NCBI RefSeq assembly: GCF_013032855.1
Contig: NZ_WQDA01000004.1
Location: 310,001-374,000 of the forward strand
Reading direction: 5' to 3'
From: Ruegeria arenilitoris
Lineage (GTDB): Bacteria; Pseudomonadota; Alphaproteobacteria; Rhodobacterales; Rhodobacteraceae
DNA: 64,000 nt
Below the pieces are notes generated by a model that searched no databases, was not told the origin of the DNA, and worked only from the letters and a program-made list of their open reading frames with translations. Positions 1 to 8,412 of this stretch are shown here, in pieces. How positions within the stretch are numbered: position 1 is the stretch's first letter; each line of letters starts with the position of its first letter. The position numbers were made by a program, and so were the translations under genes.

Positions 1-33
1 GTGGCCGATCCTTTCCAAGTTGCCCGCGTCCAT
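1..33 (-). CDS. Possible 5' end of a minus-strand gene, perhaps a GntR/FadR-type regulator (partial)
   Basis: An ATG at 33 opens a frame that runs off the left edge after 11 codons (MDAGNLERIGH). The Leu-Glu-Arg-Ile-Gly run resembles the start of the first helix in FadR-type GntR regulators. A GntR-like inverted repeat lies 41 bp upstream at 74-93, which would fit autoregulation. No strong ribosome site is visible and only 33 bases can be read, so both the gene and its family are guesses. Confidence 0.25.
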   Translation of the reverse strand, partial: MDAGNLERIGH

Positions 34-73
34 CGCCGGGCGGTCAGATTTCCTGTCTCAACCCCGCAGTATC

Positions 74-93
74 GGATTTTGTATCCAAAATCC
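74..93. promoter_or_regulatory. Inverted repeat, candidate GntR-type operator
   Basis: Arms GGATTTTG (74-81) and CAAAATCC (86-93) form a perfect 8-bp inverted repeat with spacer TATC. The core TTGTATCCAA is close to the TTGTATACAA-like sites of FadR/VanR-type GntR regulators. It sits between the possible gene start at 33 and the terminator at 116-147, so it would control the gene leaving the window to the left. Confidence 0.4.
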
Positions 94-115
94 ATAGGAT
101 TCGTCTGGCAAAAGG

Positions 116-147
116 AAAACGCGCCAGGCAGAGGGCCCGGCGCGTTT
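116..147 (-). terminator. Rho-independent terminator after the ABC ATPase gene
   Basis: Arms around AACGCGCC and GGCGCGTT (116-125 and 139-147) enclose a 13-nt loop. Read on the minus strand, the stem is followed by a T-rich stretch. It begins 24 nt after the stop codon of the ATPase gene at 171 and would end the iclR-ATPase transcript. Confidence 0.6.
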
Positions 148-170
148 ACATTTTCCAATTGAACAACGGT

Positions 171-1229
171 TCAGCGCAACCGCATCCCGCTTTCCGGGTC
201 AAACAGCATGGCGCGTTCGGGCCGAACCGAGATTCCGATCCGTTCGCCCGTTTTGCTGCGCTGGTCGTCCCGCTCTTCGACGATCAACTTGTCACCGTTG
301 GGCGTCAGCAAATAACTGTAGGAGACGCCGCCAAGCGCTTCGGTCAGATCGACGGTACAGGTGTCGCCGGACCGATCCACGGCAATATGTTCCGGGCGGA
401 TTCCCAGGACCACCTTCTTGGCATCGGTCGGCACGCCATTGGTGACGGGGATCGAGTCCGTCAGAGCCGGGTGGCGCACCGTTCCTTCGACGACATCGCA
501 ATCCAGAAAGTTCATTGCGGGCGAGCCGATGAACCCCGCCACGAACCGGTTGTCGGGGTCCCGATACAGATCCATCGGAGCGCCCACCTGCTCGATCCGG
601 CCATCGCGCAGCACCACGATCTTGTCGGCCATGGTCATAGCTTCGACCTGGTCGTGGGTGACGTAGATCATCGTCGCGCCGATCTCCTGGTGCAGACGGG
701 CGATCTCAACCCGCATTTCCACGCGCAGTTCGGCATCGAGGTTCGACAGCGGCTCGTCGAACAGAAAAACCTCGGGGCCGCGCACGATGGCCCGGCCGAT
801 GGCGACCCGCTGACGCTGGCCACCCGACAAGGCCTTGGGCTTGCGCTTGAGATACTGGTCCAGTTTCAGGATTTCCGACGCTTCGGCGACCTTCTTGTCG
901 ATCTCGGCCTTGGGCACACCGTTCATGCGCAGACCAAAGCCCATGTTCTCGGCCACGGACATGTGCGGATACAGGGCGTAGGTCTGGAACACCATCGCGA
1001 CACCGCGCTTGGCCGGGTCCATGTGGGTCACGTCACGCTGACCGATGCGGATTTCACCCTCGGTGGTTTCTTCCAGCCCGGCGATCATCCGCAACAGGGT
1101 GGATTTGCCACAGCCCGACGGCCCGACAAAAACGCAGAACTCGCCGTCCTCGATTTCCAGATCAATGCCGTGAATGACCTGGGTCTGGCCATAACGCTTG
1201 ATTGCGCCCTTCAGGGTAACGCCTGTCAT
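171..1229 (-). CDS. ABC transporter ATP-binding protein, UgpC/MsmK type (galactoside import)
   Basis: Cytoplasmic ATPase subunit of a CUT1-family sugar importer, 352 aa. Walker A GPSGCGKST is at residues 36-44, the LSGGQRQ signature near 134-140, Walker B VFLFDEP at 154-160 and the switch His at 192. A C-terminal regulatory (TOBE-like) domain follows. The ATG at 1229 overlaps the iclR stop as ATGA, so the two genes are translationally coupled; the frame continues upstream, but that part is not ABC-like. The divergent operon starting at 2163 has a binding protein and two permeases but no ATPase, so this protein most likely energises that importer. The substrate is inferred from the galactosidase genes. 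Confidence 0.9.
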   Translation of the reverse strand: MTGVTLKGAIKRYGQTQVIHGIDLEIEDGEFCVFVGPSGCGKSTLLRMIAGLEETTEGEIRIGQRDVTHMDPAKRGVAMVFQTYALYPHMSVAENMGFGLRMNGVPKAEIDKKVAEASEILKLDQYLKRKPKALSGGQRQRVAIGRAIVRGPEVFLFDEPLSNLDAELRVEMRVEIARLHQEIGATMIYVTHDQVEAMTMADKIVVLRDGRIEQVGAPMDLYRDPDNRFVAGFIGSPAMNFLDCDVVEGTVRHPALTDSIPVTNGVPTDAKKVVLGIRPEHIAVDRSGDTCTVDLTEALGGVSYSYLLTPNGDKLIVEERDDQRSKTGERIGISVRPERAMLFDPESGMRLR

Positions 1230-2020
1230 GATGCTTGCATCCTGTCCTTGCGGCCCTCGGGGAACCGCCATGCTTCGGCTTCGGACCCGATCTGGTCGGC
1301 CGAACGCCGCACCCGAGGGACCCATTTCTTCAATTGGTCAAAATCCATGCGCTGGGTCGATCCGGTGATCGAGATCGCCCCCAGTACCCGCCCGCCCGAT
1401 GTCAGGATCGGACAGGCCACGCAGATGATGCCGGGCTCGTGCTCTTCATCATCCATGGCGAACCCCCGTTCGCGGATCCGGGCCAGATCCGCCCGCAGCA
1501 CCGCCTCCGAGGTCAGCGTCTTGTCGGTAAAGCGGTGAAAGCTTTGCTGCGAAATCGCTTTGTCCAGCCGGTCGTCATCCAGAAAGGCGAGCATCGCCTT
1601 CCCCACACCGGTGCAATAGGCCGGACCAACCTTTCCGGCCTCGGAATACATCTCGACCGGGTTTTTGGCATTGCGCTTGTCCACATACAGAACCTGACTG
1701 GAATCAAGCTGCGCAAGGTGCACCGTCTCGCCGGTTTCCAGGCTCAGCCCATCCAGGATCGGCCGCGCGATCGGCGCGAGCGAGCTTTGCGTCCAGGCCG
1801 AATGCGCCAGCCGCACCAGCCGCAGCCCCGGCGAATAGGTCTGCCGGTCTGGGTCGTAAGACAACATGCCCTGATTGGTCAGCGACTGCAGAAACCGGTA
1901 CAGGGAAGCCTTGGGAAAGCTGCTGCTTTCCAGCAATTCGGCGAACCGCACAGGCCGGCCGAACGCCGCGACCTGTTCCAGCACGTCACATGCCTTGCCG
2001 ATGGTTCCGTCACCTGCCAC
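1226..2020 (-). CDS. IclR-family transcriptional regulator
   Basis: 264-aa regulator with an N-terminal winged helix-turn-helix (about residues 5-65) and an IclR effector domain (about 80-250). It begins with GTG at 2020, with a GGAGGAG Shine-Dalgarno sequence about 11 nt upstream. It is transcribed away from the galactoside operon, and the shared spacer 2021-2162 holds inverted repeats over the promoter. The likely role is local control of galactoside uptake and breakdown, with a sugar or sugar acid as effector. The effector and the direction of control cannot be read from sequence. Confidence 0.9.
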   Translation of the reverse strand: MAGDGTIGKACDVLEQVAAFGRPVRFAELLESSSFPKASLYRFLQSLTNQGMLSYDPDRQTYSPGLRLVRLAHSAWTQSSLAPIARPILDGLSLETGETVHLAQLDSSQVLYVDKRNAKNPVEMYSEAGKVGPAYCTGVGKAMLAFLDDDRLDKAISQQSFHRFTDKTLTSEAVLRADLARIRERGFAMDDEEHEPGIICVACPILTSGGRVLGAISITGSTQRMDFDQLKKWVPRVRRSADQIGSEAEAWRFPEGRKDRMQAS

Positions 2021-2068
2021 GGGTCTGATTTCTCCTCCACTTCCCCTTGCGGACGGGCCGCGAGGGTA

Positions 2069-2135
2069 TTGACAAGCCTAGCCGATTCGATGTGTAGTTT
2101 TCAATATATAAAACTTGGTTTCATTATTTGGAACC
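2069..2135 (+). promoter_or_regulatory. Candidate promoter and IclR operator for the galactoside operon
   Basis: A TTGACA -35 box (2069-2074) and TGTAGT (2093-2098, four of six matches to TATAAT) are spaced 18 nt apart. An inverted repeat, AGTTTT (2096-2101) and AAAACT (2110-2115) with an 8-nt spacer, covers the -10/+1 area. A weaker repeat, GGTT (2117-2120) and AACC (2132-2135), follows. The position suits repression by the divergent IclR protein. Assignment of the protein to the site is inference. Confidence 0.4.
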
Positions 2136-2162
2136 TCAAAATGGAAGCTAAGGGAGGAAACC

Positions 2163-3422
2163 ATGCATTCCATGTTCAAGCGCACTGCGGCGGCACTGGC
2201 GGCCAGTGTGGCACTTGCAGCGCCCGTTTCGGCAGAACTGACCGGCGAGCTGCGAATCTTCCTCGACACATCGAATCCGGCGCCGCGCGCGACGATGGAA
2301 GCGATGATTGAGCGTTTCGCGGCACAGCACCCGGGTCTGGAGATCGAGACCACGGTCATCGACCGTGAGGCGTACAAGACCCAGATCCGCAACTTCCTGA
2401 CGGCGGACACGCCCGACGTCGCGACCTGGTACGCGGCCAACCGCATGAAGCCTTATGTCGAGGCCGGACTGTTCGAAGATGTATCGGACCTGTGGGCCGA
2501 GCCGGAAATCGCCGAAAACCTGGCCTCGACCAAGGGCGCGATGACCATCGACGGCAAGCAGTGGGGCGTGCCCTACACCTACTATCAGTGGGGCGTCTAC
2601 TACCGCAAAGACATCTTTGACGAGCTGGGCCTGTCCGAGCCGACCACCTGGGAAGAAGAGCTGGCCAACTGCCAGAAGATCGTCGACTCGGGTCGCGCCT
2701 GCTATACCATCGGCACCAAGTTCCTGTGGACGGCTGGCGGCTGGTTCGACTACCTGAACATGCGCACCAACGGCTTCGACTTCCACCAGCAACTGGCCAA
2801 TGGCGAAGTCAGCTGGGAAGACGACCGGGTCAAGCAGACCTTCGCCAACTGGAAGCAGCTGATCGACATGGGCGCGTTCATCGACAACCACCAGACCTAC
2901 AGCTGGCAAGAGGCCCTGCCCTTCATGGTTCAGGGTGATGCAGCGGCCTATCTGATGGGCAACTTCGCGGTGGCTCCGCTGCGCGAGGCCGGTCTGACCG
3001 ACGACCAGTTGGACTTCTACCAGTTCGTCGCGATCAACCCCGATGTCGAGCTGGCCGAAGATGCGCCGACCGACACGTTCCACATCCCGGCGAACGCGTC
3101 GAACAAAGAAGCCGCGCGCGAGTTCCTGCGTTTTGTCGTTTCGGCTGACGAGCAGACCGAAATCAACAACGGCAAGAACCTCGGACAACTGCCCGTCAAC
3201 GCCAAATCCTCGGTGGATGACGACAAGTTCCTGCAGGAAGGCTTCAAGATGCTGTCGACCAACAGCCCCGGCGGCGTCGCCCAGTTCTGGGATCGCGACG
3301 CACCGGCGGAAATGGCCAAAGTGTCGATGGAAGGCTTCCAGGAGTTCATGGTCAAGCCGGACAACCTGGACAGCATCCTGGCCAAGCTGGAACGCGCACG
3401 TCAGCGCATCTATGACAACTGA
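2163..3422 (+). CDS. ABC transporter sugar-binding protein (galactoside-type, family 1)
   Basis: Periplasmic binding protein of 419 aa. The N terminus is a Sec signal peptide (Lys-Arg, then an Ala/Leu-rich core, cleavage near VSA-E at about residue 24). The body has the alternating aromatic and acidic pattern of extracellular solute-binding family 1. The ATG at 2163 is chosen because an AGGGAGG site precedes it and the signal peptide starts there; the frame extends 16 codons upstream without such signals. It is first in the operon, and two tandem stem-loops follow it before the permeases, which would favour a high yield of binding protein. The substrate is inferred as an alpha- or beta-galactoside from the downstream hydrolases. 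Confidence 0.9.
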   Translation: MHSMFKRTAAALAASVALAAPVSAELTGELRIFLDTSNPAPRATMEAMIERFAAQHPGLEIETTVIDREAYKTQIRNFLTADTPDVATWYAANRMKPYVEAGLFEDVSDLWAEPEIAENLASTKGAMTIDGKQWGVPYTYYQWGVYYRKDIFDELGLSEPTTWEEELANCQKIVDSGRACYTIGTKFLWTAGGWFDYLNMRTNGFDFHQQLANGEVSWEDDRVKQTFANWKQLIDMGAFIDNHQTYSWQEALPFMVQGDAAAYLMGNFAVAPLREAGLTDDQLDFYQFVAINPDVELAEDAPTDTFHIPANASNKEAAREFLRFVVSADEQTEINNGKNLGQLPVNAKSSVDDDKFLQEGFKMLSTNSPGGVAQFWDRDAPAEMAKVSMEGFQEFMVKPDNLDSILAKLERARQRIYDN

Positions 3423-3429
3423 TCGGGTT

Positions 3430-3491
3430 GTGGCCGGGGCAACCCCGGCCACGCCGTAGCCAAACGCAGGACGGGCACGATCCCGTCCTGC
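3430..3491 (+). other. Two tandem perfect stem-loops between binding-protein and permease genes
   Basis: The first hairpin has 10-bp arms GTGGCCGGGG (3430-3439) and CCCCGGCCAC (3443-3452) with loop CAA. The second has 10-bp arms GCAGGACGGG (3466-3475) and CCCGTCCTGC (3482-3491) with a 6-nt loop. Neither is followed by a U-run, so they look like mRNA-stabilising or partial-termination elements rather than a full terminator. Confidence 0.75.
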
Positions 3492-3513
3492 CCATTCCAA
3501 ACCGGGATTGACC

Positions 3514-4437
3514 ATGACCGCTGTCGACGTCACCGAACACGAAAGCTGGTTCCACAGAAATCAGCAACGTATCGCACCCTGGCTGTTTCTGGCTCCGGGC
3601 GTGCTGTTCTTCATGGTCTACGTGATCATCCCCGTATTCCAGTCCTTCAACCTGTCGCTCTACGAATGGGACGGGCTGGGCGCGGCCGAATATGTCGGAA
3701 TGCGCAACTATGAAGACCTGTATTGGGAATGGGTCGATCGTGACGCCTTCTATGTCTCGCTGAAGAACAACCTGATCTGGCTGATCATGTACCTGCTGGC
3801 GATCCCGGCTGGTCTGTTCATCGCGCTGTTCCTCAACCAGACGGTCTGGGGAATCCGGTTGTACAAATCCCTGTTCTTCTTTCCCTTCGTCATCAGCCAG
3901 GTCGTAGTCGGGCTGGTCTTCACCTGGTTCTACGACCCCACTTTCGGACTGCTGAACGAGCTTTTGGGCTTGGTCGGGTTGGGTCCGCTGAACGTACTGG
4001 GTGATGAACGCTTCGTAACCTACGGCATCATTTTCGCGGGCCTCTGGCCGCAGACCGCCTATTGCATGATCCTGTATCTGACCGGCCTGAACGCCGTGGA
4101 CCCCGAACAGATCGAGGCCGGCCGGCTGGACGGCGCCAAGGGCGGGCGGATGCTGTGGCATATCATCCTGCCGCAACTGCGCCCGGCGACCTTCATCGCC
4201 TTCGTGGTGACCATTATCGGCGCGCTGCGCTCGTTCGACCTGATCTCGATCATGACGCAGGGCGGGCCGTTCGGGTCAAGCCGCGTGCTGGCCTATTACA
4301 TGTTCGAGGTCGCCTTGTCGGAGTACGGGTTCCGCATGGGCTATGGCGCGGCCATCGCCGTGATCCTGTTCCTGATCATGCTGTGCTTCATCGCCTACTT
4401 CCTGTGGTCGATGTACCGCGAAGAAAAGGGGCACTGA
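3514..4437 (+). CDS. ABC transporter permease (MalF/UgpA type)
   Basis: Inner-membrane permease of 307 aa with six predicted hydrophobic segments. The EAA loop, where the ATPase docks, is the stretch EAGRLDGAKG...LPQLRP at about residues 204-228. The ATG at 3514 is preferred over an in-frame TTG two codons earlier. It pairs with the permease at 4439, from which it is separated by one base. It belongs to the CUT1 carbohydrate importer with the binding protein at 2163 and probably the ATPase at 171-1229. Confidence 0.9.
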   Translation: MTAVDVTEHESWFHRNQQRIAPWLFLAPGVLFFMVYVIIPVFQSFNLSLYEWDGLGAAEYVGMRNYEDLYWEWVDRDAFYVSLKNNLIWLIMYLLAIPAGLFIALFLNQTVWGIRLYKSLFFFPFVISQVVVGLVFTWFYDPTFGLLNELLGLVGLGPLNVLGDERFVTYGIIFAGLWPQTAYCMILYLTGLNAVDPEQIEAGRLDGAKGGRMLWHIILPQLRPATFIAFVVTIIGALRSFDLISIMTQGGPFGSSRVLAYYMFEVALSEYGFRMGYGAAIAVILFLIMLCFIAYFLWSMYREEKGH

Positions 4438-4438
4438 G

Positions 4439-5287
4439 ATGTTTCCCAAACCGATCGAAAAACAACCCCGCGCGGCGCAGATTTCCTATCAGGCAATGCT
4501 GCCGGTCGCCCTTCTGCTGTGGCTCGGCCCTCTGCTGGCGGTGGCCCTGTTTTCCATCAAGCCCGAGGCGGATTTCACCAACGCCAACTACTGGGGCCTG
4601 CCCTCCAGCTTTGAAGGCGCCAGGAACTATGGCCAGGTCTTCTTCAACTCGGACATGCCGCGCTATCTGCTGAACTCGTTCCTGATCACGGTTCCCACGG
4701 TGATCGGCGCGGTGGCGCTCAGCTGCATGACCGGGTTCGCGCTGGGGATTTACAAGTTCAAGTCGAACCTGTGGATTTTCTTCATGTTCGTGGCCGGCAA
4801 CTTCGTACCCTTCCAGATCCTGATGGTGCCGGTGCGCGACCTGACGCTGGACTTGGGGCTCTACAATACGAAAACCGGGCTGGTACTGTTCCACATTGCG
4901 TTCCAGACGGGGTTCTGCACCCTGTTCATGCGCAACTTCATCCGCGCCCTGCCCTTTGAGTTGATCGAGGCCGCCCGGGTCGAGGGCATCAGCGAATGGC
5001 GCATCTTCTGGTACGTGGTCCTGCCGCTGATGAAACCCGCAATCGCCGCGCTCAGCGTTCTGATCTTCACCTTCATCTGGAATGACTATTTCTGGGCCGT
5101 CGTGCTGACCCAGGGGGCCGAGAGCCAACCCGTCACCGCCGGCATCACCAGCTTCAACGCGCAGTTCCGCGCAGCGTATCACTTGATGAGTGCCGGCTCG
5201 ATCGTCGCGGCCCTGCCGCCGGTGGCCATGTTCTTTCTGATGCAGAAACACTTCATCGCGGGTCTGACCCTCGGTGCCGTAAAATAA
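4439..5287 (+). CDS. ABC transporter permease (MalG/UgpE type)
   Basis: Second permease of the importer, 282 aa. It has the CUT1 MalG-like layout: an N-terminal membrane segment, a periplasmic loop, a central membrane bundle and the EAA loop (EAARVEGISEW...LPLMKP) about two thirds along. It ends in a short LGAVK-type tail. It begins one base after the stop of the first permease, so translation is coupled. The GH4 gene follows after 22 bases. Confidence 0.9.
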   Translation: MFPKPIEKQPRAAQISYQAMLPVALLLWLGPLLAVALFSIKPEADFTNANYWGLPSSFEGARNYGQVFFNSDMPRYLLNSFLITVPTVIGAVALSCMTGFALGIYKFKSNLWIFFMFVAGNFVPFQILMVPVRDLTLDLGLYNTKTGLVLFHIAFQTGFCTLFMRNFIRALPFELIEAARVEGISEWRIFWYVVLPLMKPAIAALSVLIFTFIWNDYFWAVVLTQGAESQPVTAGITSFNAQFRAAYHLMSAGSIVAALPPVAMFFLMQKHFIAGLTLGAVK

Positions 5288-5309
5288 CGCCTAGTCAAGG
5301 TTTACAGTC

Positions 5310-6650
5310 ATGACCAAGATCACCTTCATCGGTGCAGGTTCCACGATTTTCATGCAAAATATCGTGGGCGATGCCCTGCTGACCCCGTCACTGGCCGACA
5401 GCCATTTTGCCCTGATGGACATTGACCCCGAGCGTCTGGCCGAAAGCGAAACCGTGGCCCGCGCCATGATCCGCTCGGTCGGGACCGGCGCGACCGTGTC
5501 CACCCATACCGACCGCCGCGCGGCGCTGGACGGGGCCGATTTCGTCATCACCGCCTTCCAGATCGGCGGCTACAGACCCTGCACCGTCACCGATTTCGAG
5601 ATCCCCAAGCAATATGGCCTGCGCCAGACCATCGCCGACACGCTGGGCGTGGGCGGCATCATGCGCGGCCTGCGCACCGTGCCGGTCCTGTGGGATGTGG
5701 CACGCGACATGGCGCAACTGTGCCCGAATGCCACGCTGCTGCAATACGTCAACCCGATGGCCATCAACACCTGGGCGCTGGCCGAACGGTTCCCGGCACT
5801 GAAACATGTGGGTCTGTGCCACTCGGTCCAGAACACGGTCGAGGAACTGGCCCATGACCTGGACCTGCCCAAGGATGAAATCCGCTATCGCGTTGCGGGC
5901 GTGAACCATGTGGCGTTTTTCCTGCGGCTGGAACATCAGGGCCGCGACCTGTATCCGGCGCTGCGCCGGGGCTATCACGCGGGCCAGCTGCCCAAGGCGC
6001 CGCTGCTGATGCCGCGCTGCCCCAACAAGGTGCGGTACGAGGTGATGGATCACCTGGGCTATTTCTGCACCGAAAGCTCGGAACACCTGGCCGAGTACGT
6101 CCCGTGGTTCATCAAGGACGGACGTCAGGACCTGATCGACCAATTCCAGATCCCGCTGGACGAATACCCCACCCGTTGCGAGGAGCAGGTCGCGAATTGG
6201 AAGGAACAGGCCAAGACCCTGACCGACGGGCGCGACATTGAAGTGATCCGCAGCCACGAATTCGCCGCCGACCTGATGAACGCCATCGTCACCGACACGC
6301 CCTATGTCGCCTATGGCAACCTGCCCAATACCGGGCAGATTCCGCAGCTACCGCTCGGCGCCGCAGTCGAAACACCCTGCCTGGTCGACAGCAACGGCGT
6401 GCAGCCCTCGGTCGTGACCGGCATCCCGCCGCAGCTGGTCGCCCTGATGCGCAGCCAGATCAACGTGCAGGAACTGACCGTGCGCGCCCTGGTCGAGGAA
6501 AACCCCGAACACATCTACCACGCCGCCATGATGGACCCGCACACCGCCGCCGAACTGGACCTGCGCCAGATCCGCAGCCTGGTCAGTGACCTGCTGACCG
6601 CCCATGCCGACTGGCTGCCGGATTGGTGCCGTCCGGCCCGCGCGGCCTGA
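5310..6650 (+). CDS. GH4 family alpha-galactosidase (MelA-like)
   Basis: 446-aa NAD- and metal-dependent glycosidase of family GH4, which cleaves through a 3-keto intermediate. The dinucleotide-binding GAGS is at residues 8-11. The metal site CHSVQ lies at 170-174 (Cys170 and His171), with the GVNH motif at 197-200 supplying another His. The CHSVQ form is typical of alpha-galactosidases (MelA), whereas alpha-glucosidases of the family usually carry CHN or CDS. It acts in the cytoplasm on imported alpha-galactosides and would release galactose to the oxidative pathway encoded just downstream. Exact substrate (melibiose, galactosylglycerol, raffinose) is not determined. Confidence 0.85.
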   Translation: MTKITFIGAGSTIFMQNIVGDALLTPSLADSHFALMDIDPERLAESETVARAMIRSVGTGATVSTHTDRRAALDGADFVITAFQIGGYRPCTVTDFEIPKQYGLRQTIADTLGVGGIMRGLRTVPVLWDVARDMAQLCPNATLLQYVNPMAINTWALAERFPALKHVGLCHSVQNTVEELAHDLDLPKDEIRYRVAGVNHVAFFLRLEHQGRDLYPALRRGYHAGQLPKAPLLMPRCPNKVRYEVMDHLGYFCTESSEHLAEYVPWFIKDGRQDLIDQFQIPLDEYPTRCEEQVANWKEQAKTLTDGRDIEVIRSHEFAADLMNAIVTDTPYVAYGNLPNTGQIPQLPLGAAVETPCLVDSNGVQPSVVTGIPPQLVALMRSQINVQELTVRALVEENPEHIYHAAMMDPHTAAELDLRQIRSLVSDLLTAHADWLPDWCRPARAA

Positions 6651-6705
6651 TCATCCGGTAAACACACAAGAGAACCACGACCCAATACGAAAAAGAAACA
6701 AAGAC

Positions 6706-8412
6706 ATGAAGAAACGCCGCTCACAGCACTGGTACGGCAAGCTCGACAAGGACGGGTTCATCCATCGGTCGTGGATGAAGAACCAGGGCTTTCCCGATCA
6801 TGCGTTCGACGGACGCCCGATCATCGGCATCTGCAACACATGGTCGGAACTGACGCCGTGCAACTCGGGCCTGCGCGACCTCGCCGAAGGCGTCAAGCGC
6901 GGCGTGTGGGAGGCCGGAGGCTTTCCGGTCGAATTCCCGGTGATGTCGCTGGGCGAAACCCAGATGAAGCCCACCGCCATGCTGTTCCGCAACCTGCTGG
7001 CCATGGATGTCGAGGAATCGATCCGCGCCTATGGCATTGACGGCGTGGTGCTGCTGGGCGGCTGCGACAAGACCACGCCCGGCCAGCTGATGGGCGCGGC
7101 CTCGGTCGATCTGCCCACCATCGTGGTCAGCTCGGGGCCGATGCTGAACGGCAAGTACTGCGGCAAGGATATCGGCTCGGGCACCGATGTCTGGAAGTTC
7201 TCGGAAGCCGTGCGCGCCGGAGAGATGACCTTGCAGGATTTCATGAACGCCGAATCCGGCATGAGCCGGTCCAAGGGCGTGTGCATGACCATGGGCACGG
7301 CCTCGACCATGGCGTCGCTGGTCGAGGCGATGGGCATGAGCCTGCCCACAAACGCCGCCCTGCCCGCCGTCGATGCCCGCCGCATGGCGCTGGCGCACAT
7401 GACCGGCAAGCGCATCGTCGAGATGGTGGACGAGGACCTCAAACCCTCGGACATCCTGACCAAGGCGGCGTTTGAGAACGCCATTTTGGCCAATGCCGCG
7501 GTGGGTGGGTCCACCAACGCCGTGGTGCACCTGCTGGCGCTGGCCGGCCGGGTGGGCGTGGACCTGACCCTGCAGGATTTCGAGATCGGCTCGGACATTC
7601 CGCTGCTGGTCAACTGCATGCCCTCGGGCAAATACCTGATGGAAGATTTCTGCTATGCCGGCGGGATGCCGGTGGTCCTGTCCGAGCTGAAATCGCATCT
7701 GCGCCCGGCCCGCACCGTTCTGAACAAGGACATCTCGGCCCACTATGAGGGCGCGGAATGCTTCAACCGTGACGTGATCCACGCCTTTGACGATCCGGTG
7801 AAACCGGCCGCCGGGCTGCGCGTTCTGCGCGGCAACCTGGCGCCGAACGGGGCCATCGTGAAACCCTCGGCCGCCACAGACAGCCTGCTGGAGACGGAAG
7901 GTGAGGCCTATGTCTTCGACAGCATCGAGGACCTGAAGGCCAATATCGACCGCGACGACCTGCCTGTGACGCCCGAGACCATACTGGTGCTCAAAGGCTG
8001 CGGGCCCAAGGGCTATCCGGGCATGCCCGAGGTCGGCAACATGCCGATCCCCGCCAAACTGGTGAAACAGGGCGTAAGTGACATGATCCGCATTTCCGAC
8101 GCACGCATGTCGGGCACCGCCTTCGGCACCGTGATCCTGCATGTCAGCCCCGAGGCGCAGGCGGGCGGTCCTCTGGCGCTGGTGAAAACCGGTGATCGCA
8201 TCCGCGTCTCGGCCAGCAAGGGCGAGCTGGAACTGCTGGTCGACGAACAGGAACTGGCCGCCCGCCGCGCGGATTGGCAGCCCGACGACCCGCATTACAC
8301 CCGCGGCTATGCCAAACTGTATATCGACCATGTCCTTCAGGCCGACCGCGGCGCTGACCTTGATTTCCTGGTGGGCAAGGACACCCGCCTTGTGACCAGA
8401 GAGAGCCATTGA
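6706..8412 (+). CDS. IlvD/Edd-family sugar-acid dehydratase (probable galactonate dehydratase)
   Basis: 568-aa dehydratase with a [2Fe-2S] cluster. The three cluster cysteines align with the pentonate/hexonate branch: Cys52 (PCN), Cys120 (GGCDKT) and Cys193 (GVCMTMG). The catalytic Ser is in SDARMSGT (464-471, probably Ser469). The L-arabinonate dehydratase of Rhizobium, a known member of this branch, also acts on D-galactonate and D-fuconate. Placed between galactosidases, a sugar dehydrogenase, a lactonase, dgoK and dgoA, it most likely makes 2-dehydro-3-deoxy-galactonate, replacing the enolase-type DgoD. The ATG at 6706 begins the conserved MKKRRSQHWYG start. Its stop overlaps the next start as TGATG. 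Confidence 0.85.
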   Translation: MKKRRSQHWYGKLDKDGFIHRSWMKNQGFPDHAFDGRPIIGICNTWSELTPCNSGLRDLAEGVKRGVWEAGGFPVEFPVMSLGETQMKPTAMLFRNLLAMDVEESIRAYGIDGVVLLGGCDKTTPGQLMGAASVDLPTIVVSSGPMLNGKYCGKDIGSGTDVWKFSEAVRAGEMTLQDFMNAESGMSRSKGVCMTMGTASTMASLVEAMGMSLPTNAALPAVDARRMALAHMTGKRIVEMVDEDLKPSDILTKAAFENAILANAAVGGSTNAVVHLLALAGRVGVDLTLQDFEIGSDIPLLVNCMPSGKYLMEDFCYAGGMPVVLSELKSHLRPARTVLNKDISAHYEGAECFNRDVIHAFDDPVKPAAGLRVLRGNLAPNGAIVKPSAATDSLLETEGEAYVFDSIEDLKANIDRDDLPVTPETILVLKGCGPKGYPGMPEVGNMPIPAKLVKQGVSDMIRISDARMSGTAFGTVILHVSPEAQAGGPLALVKTGDRIRVSASKGELELLVDEQELAARRADWQPDDPHYTRGYAKLYIDHVLQADRGADLDFLVGKDTRLVTRESH

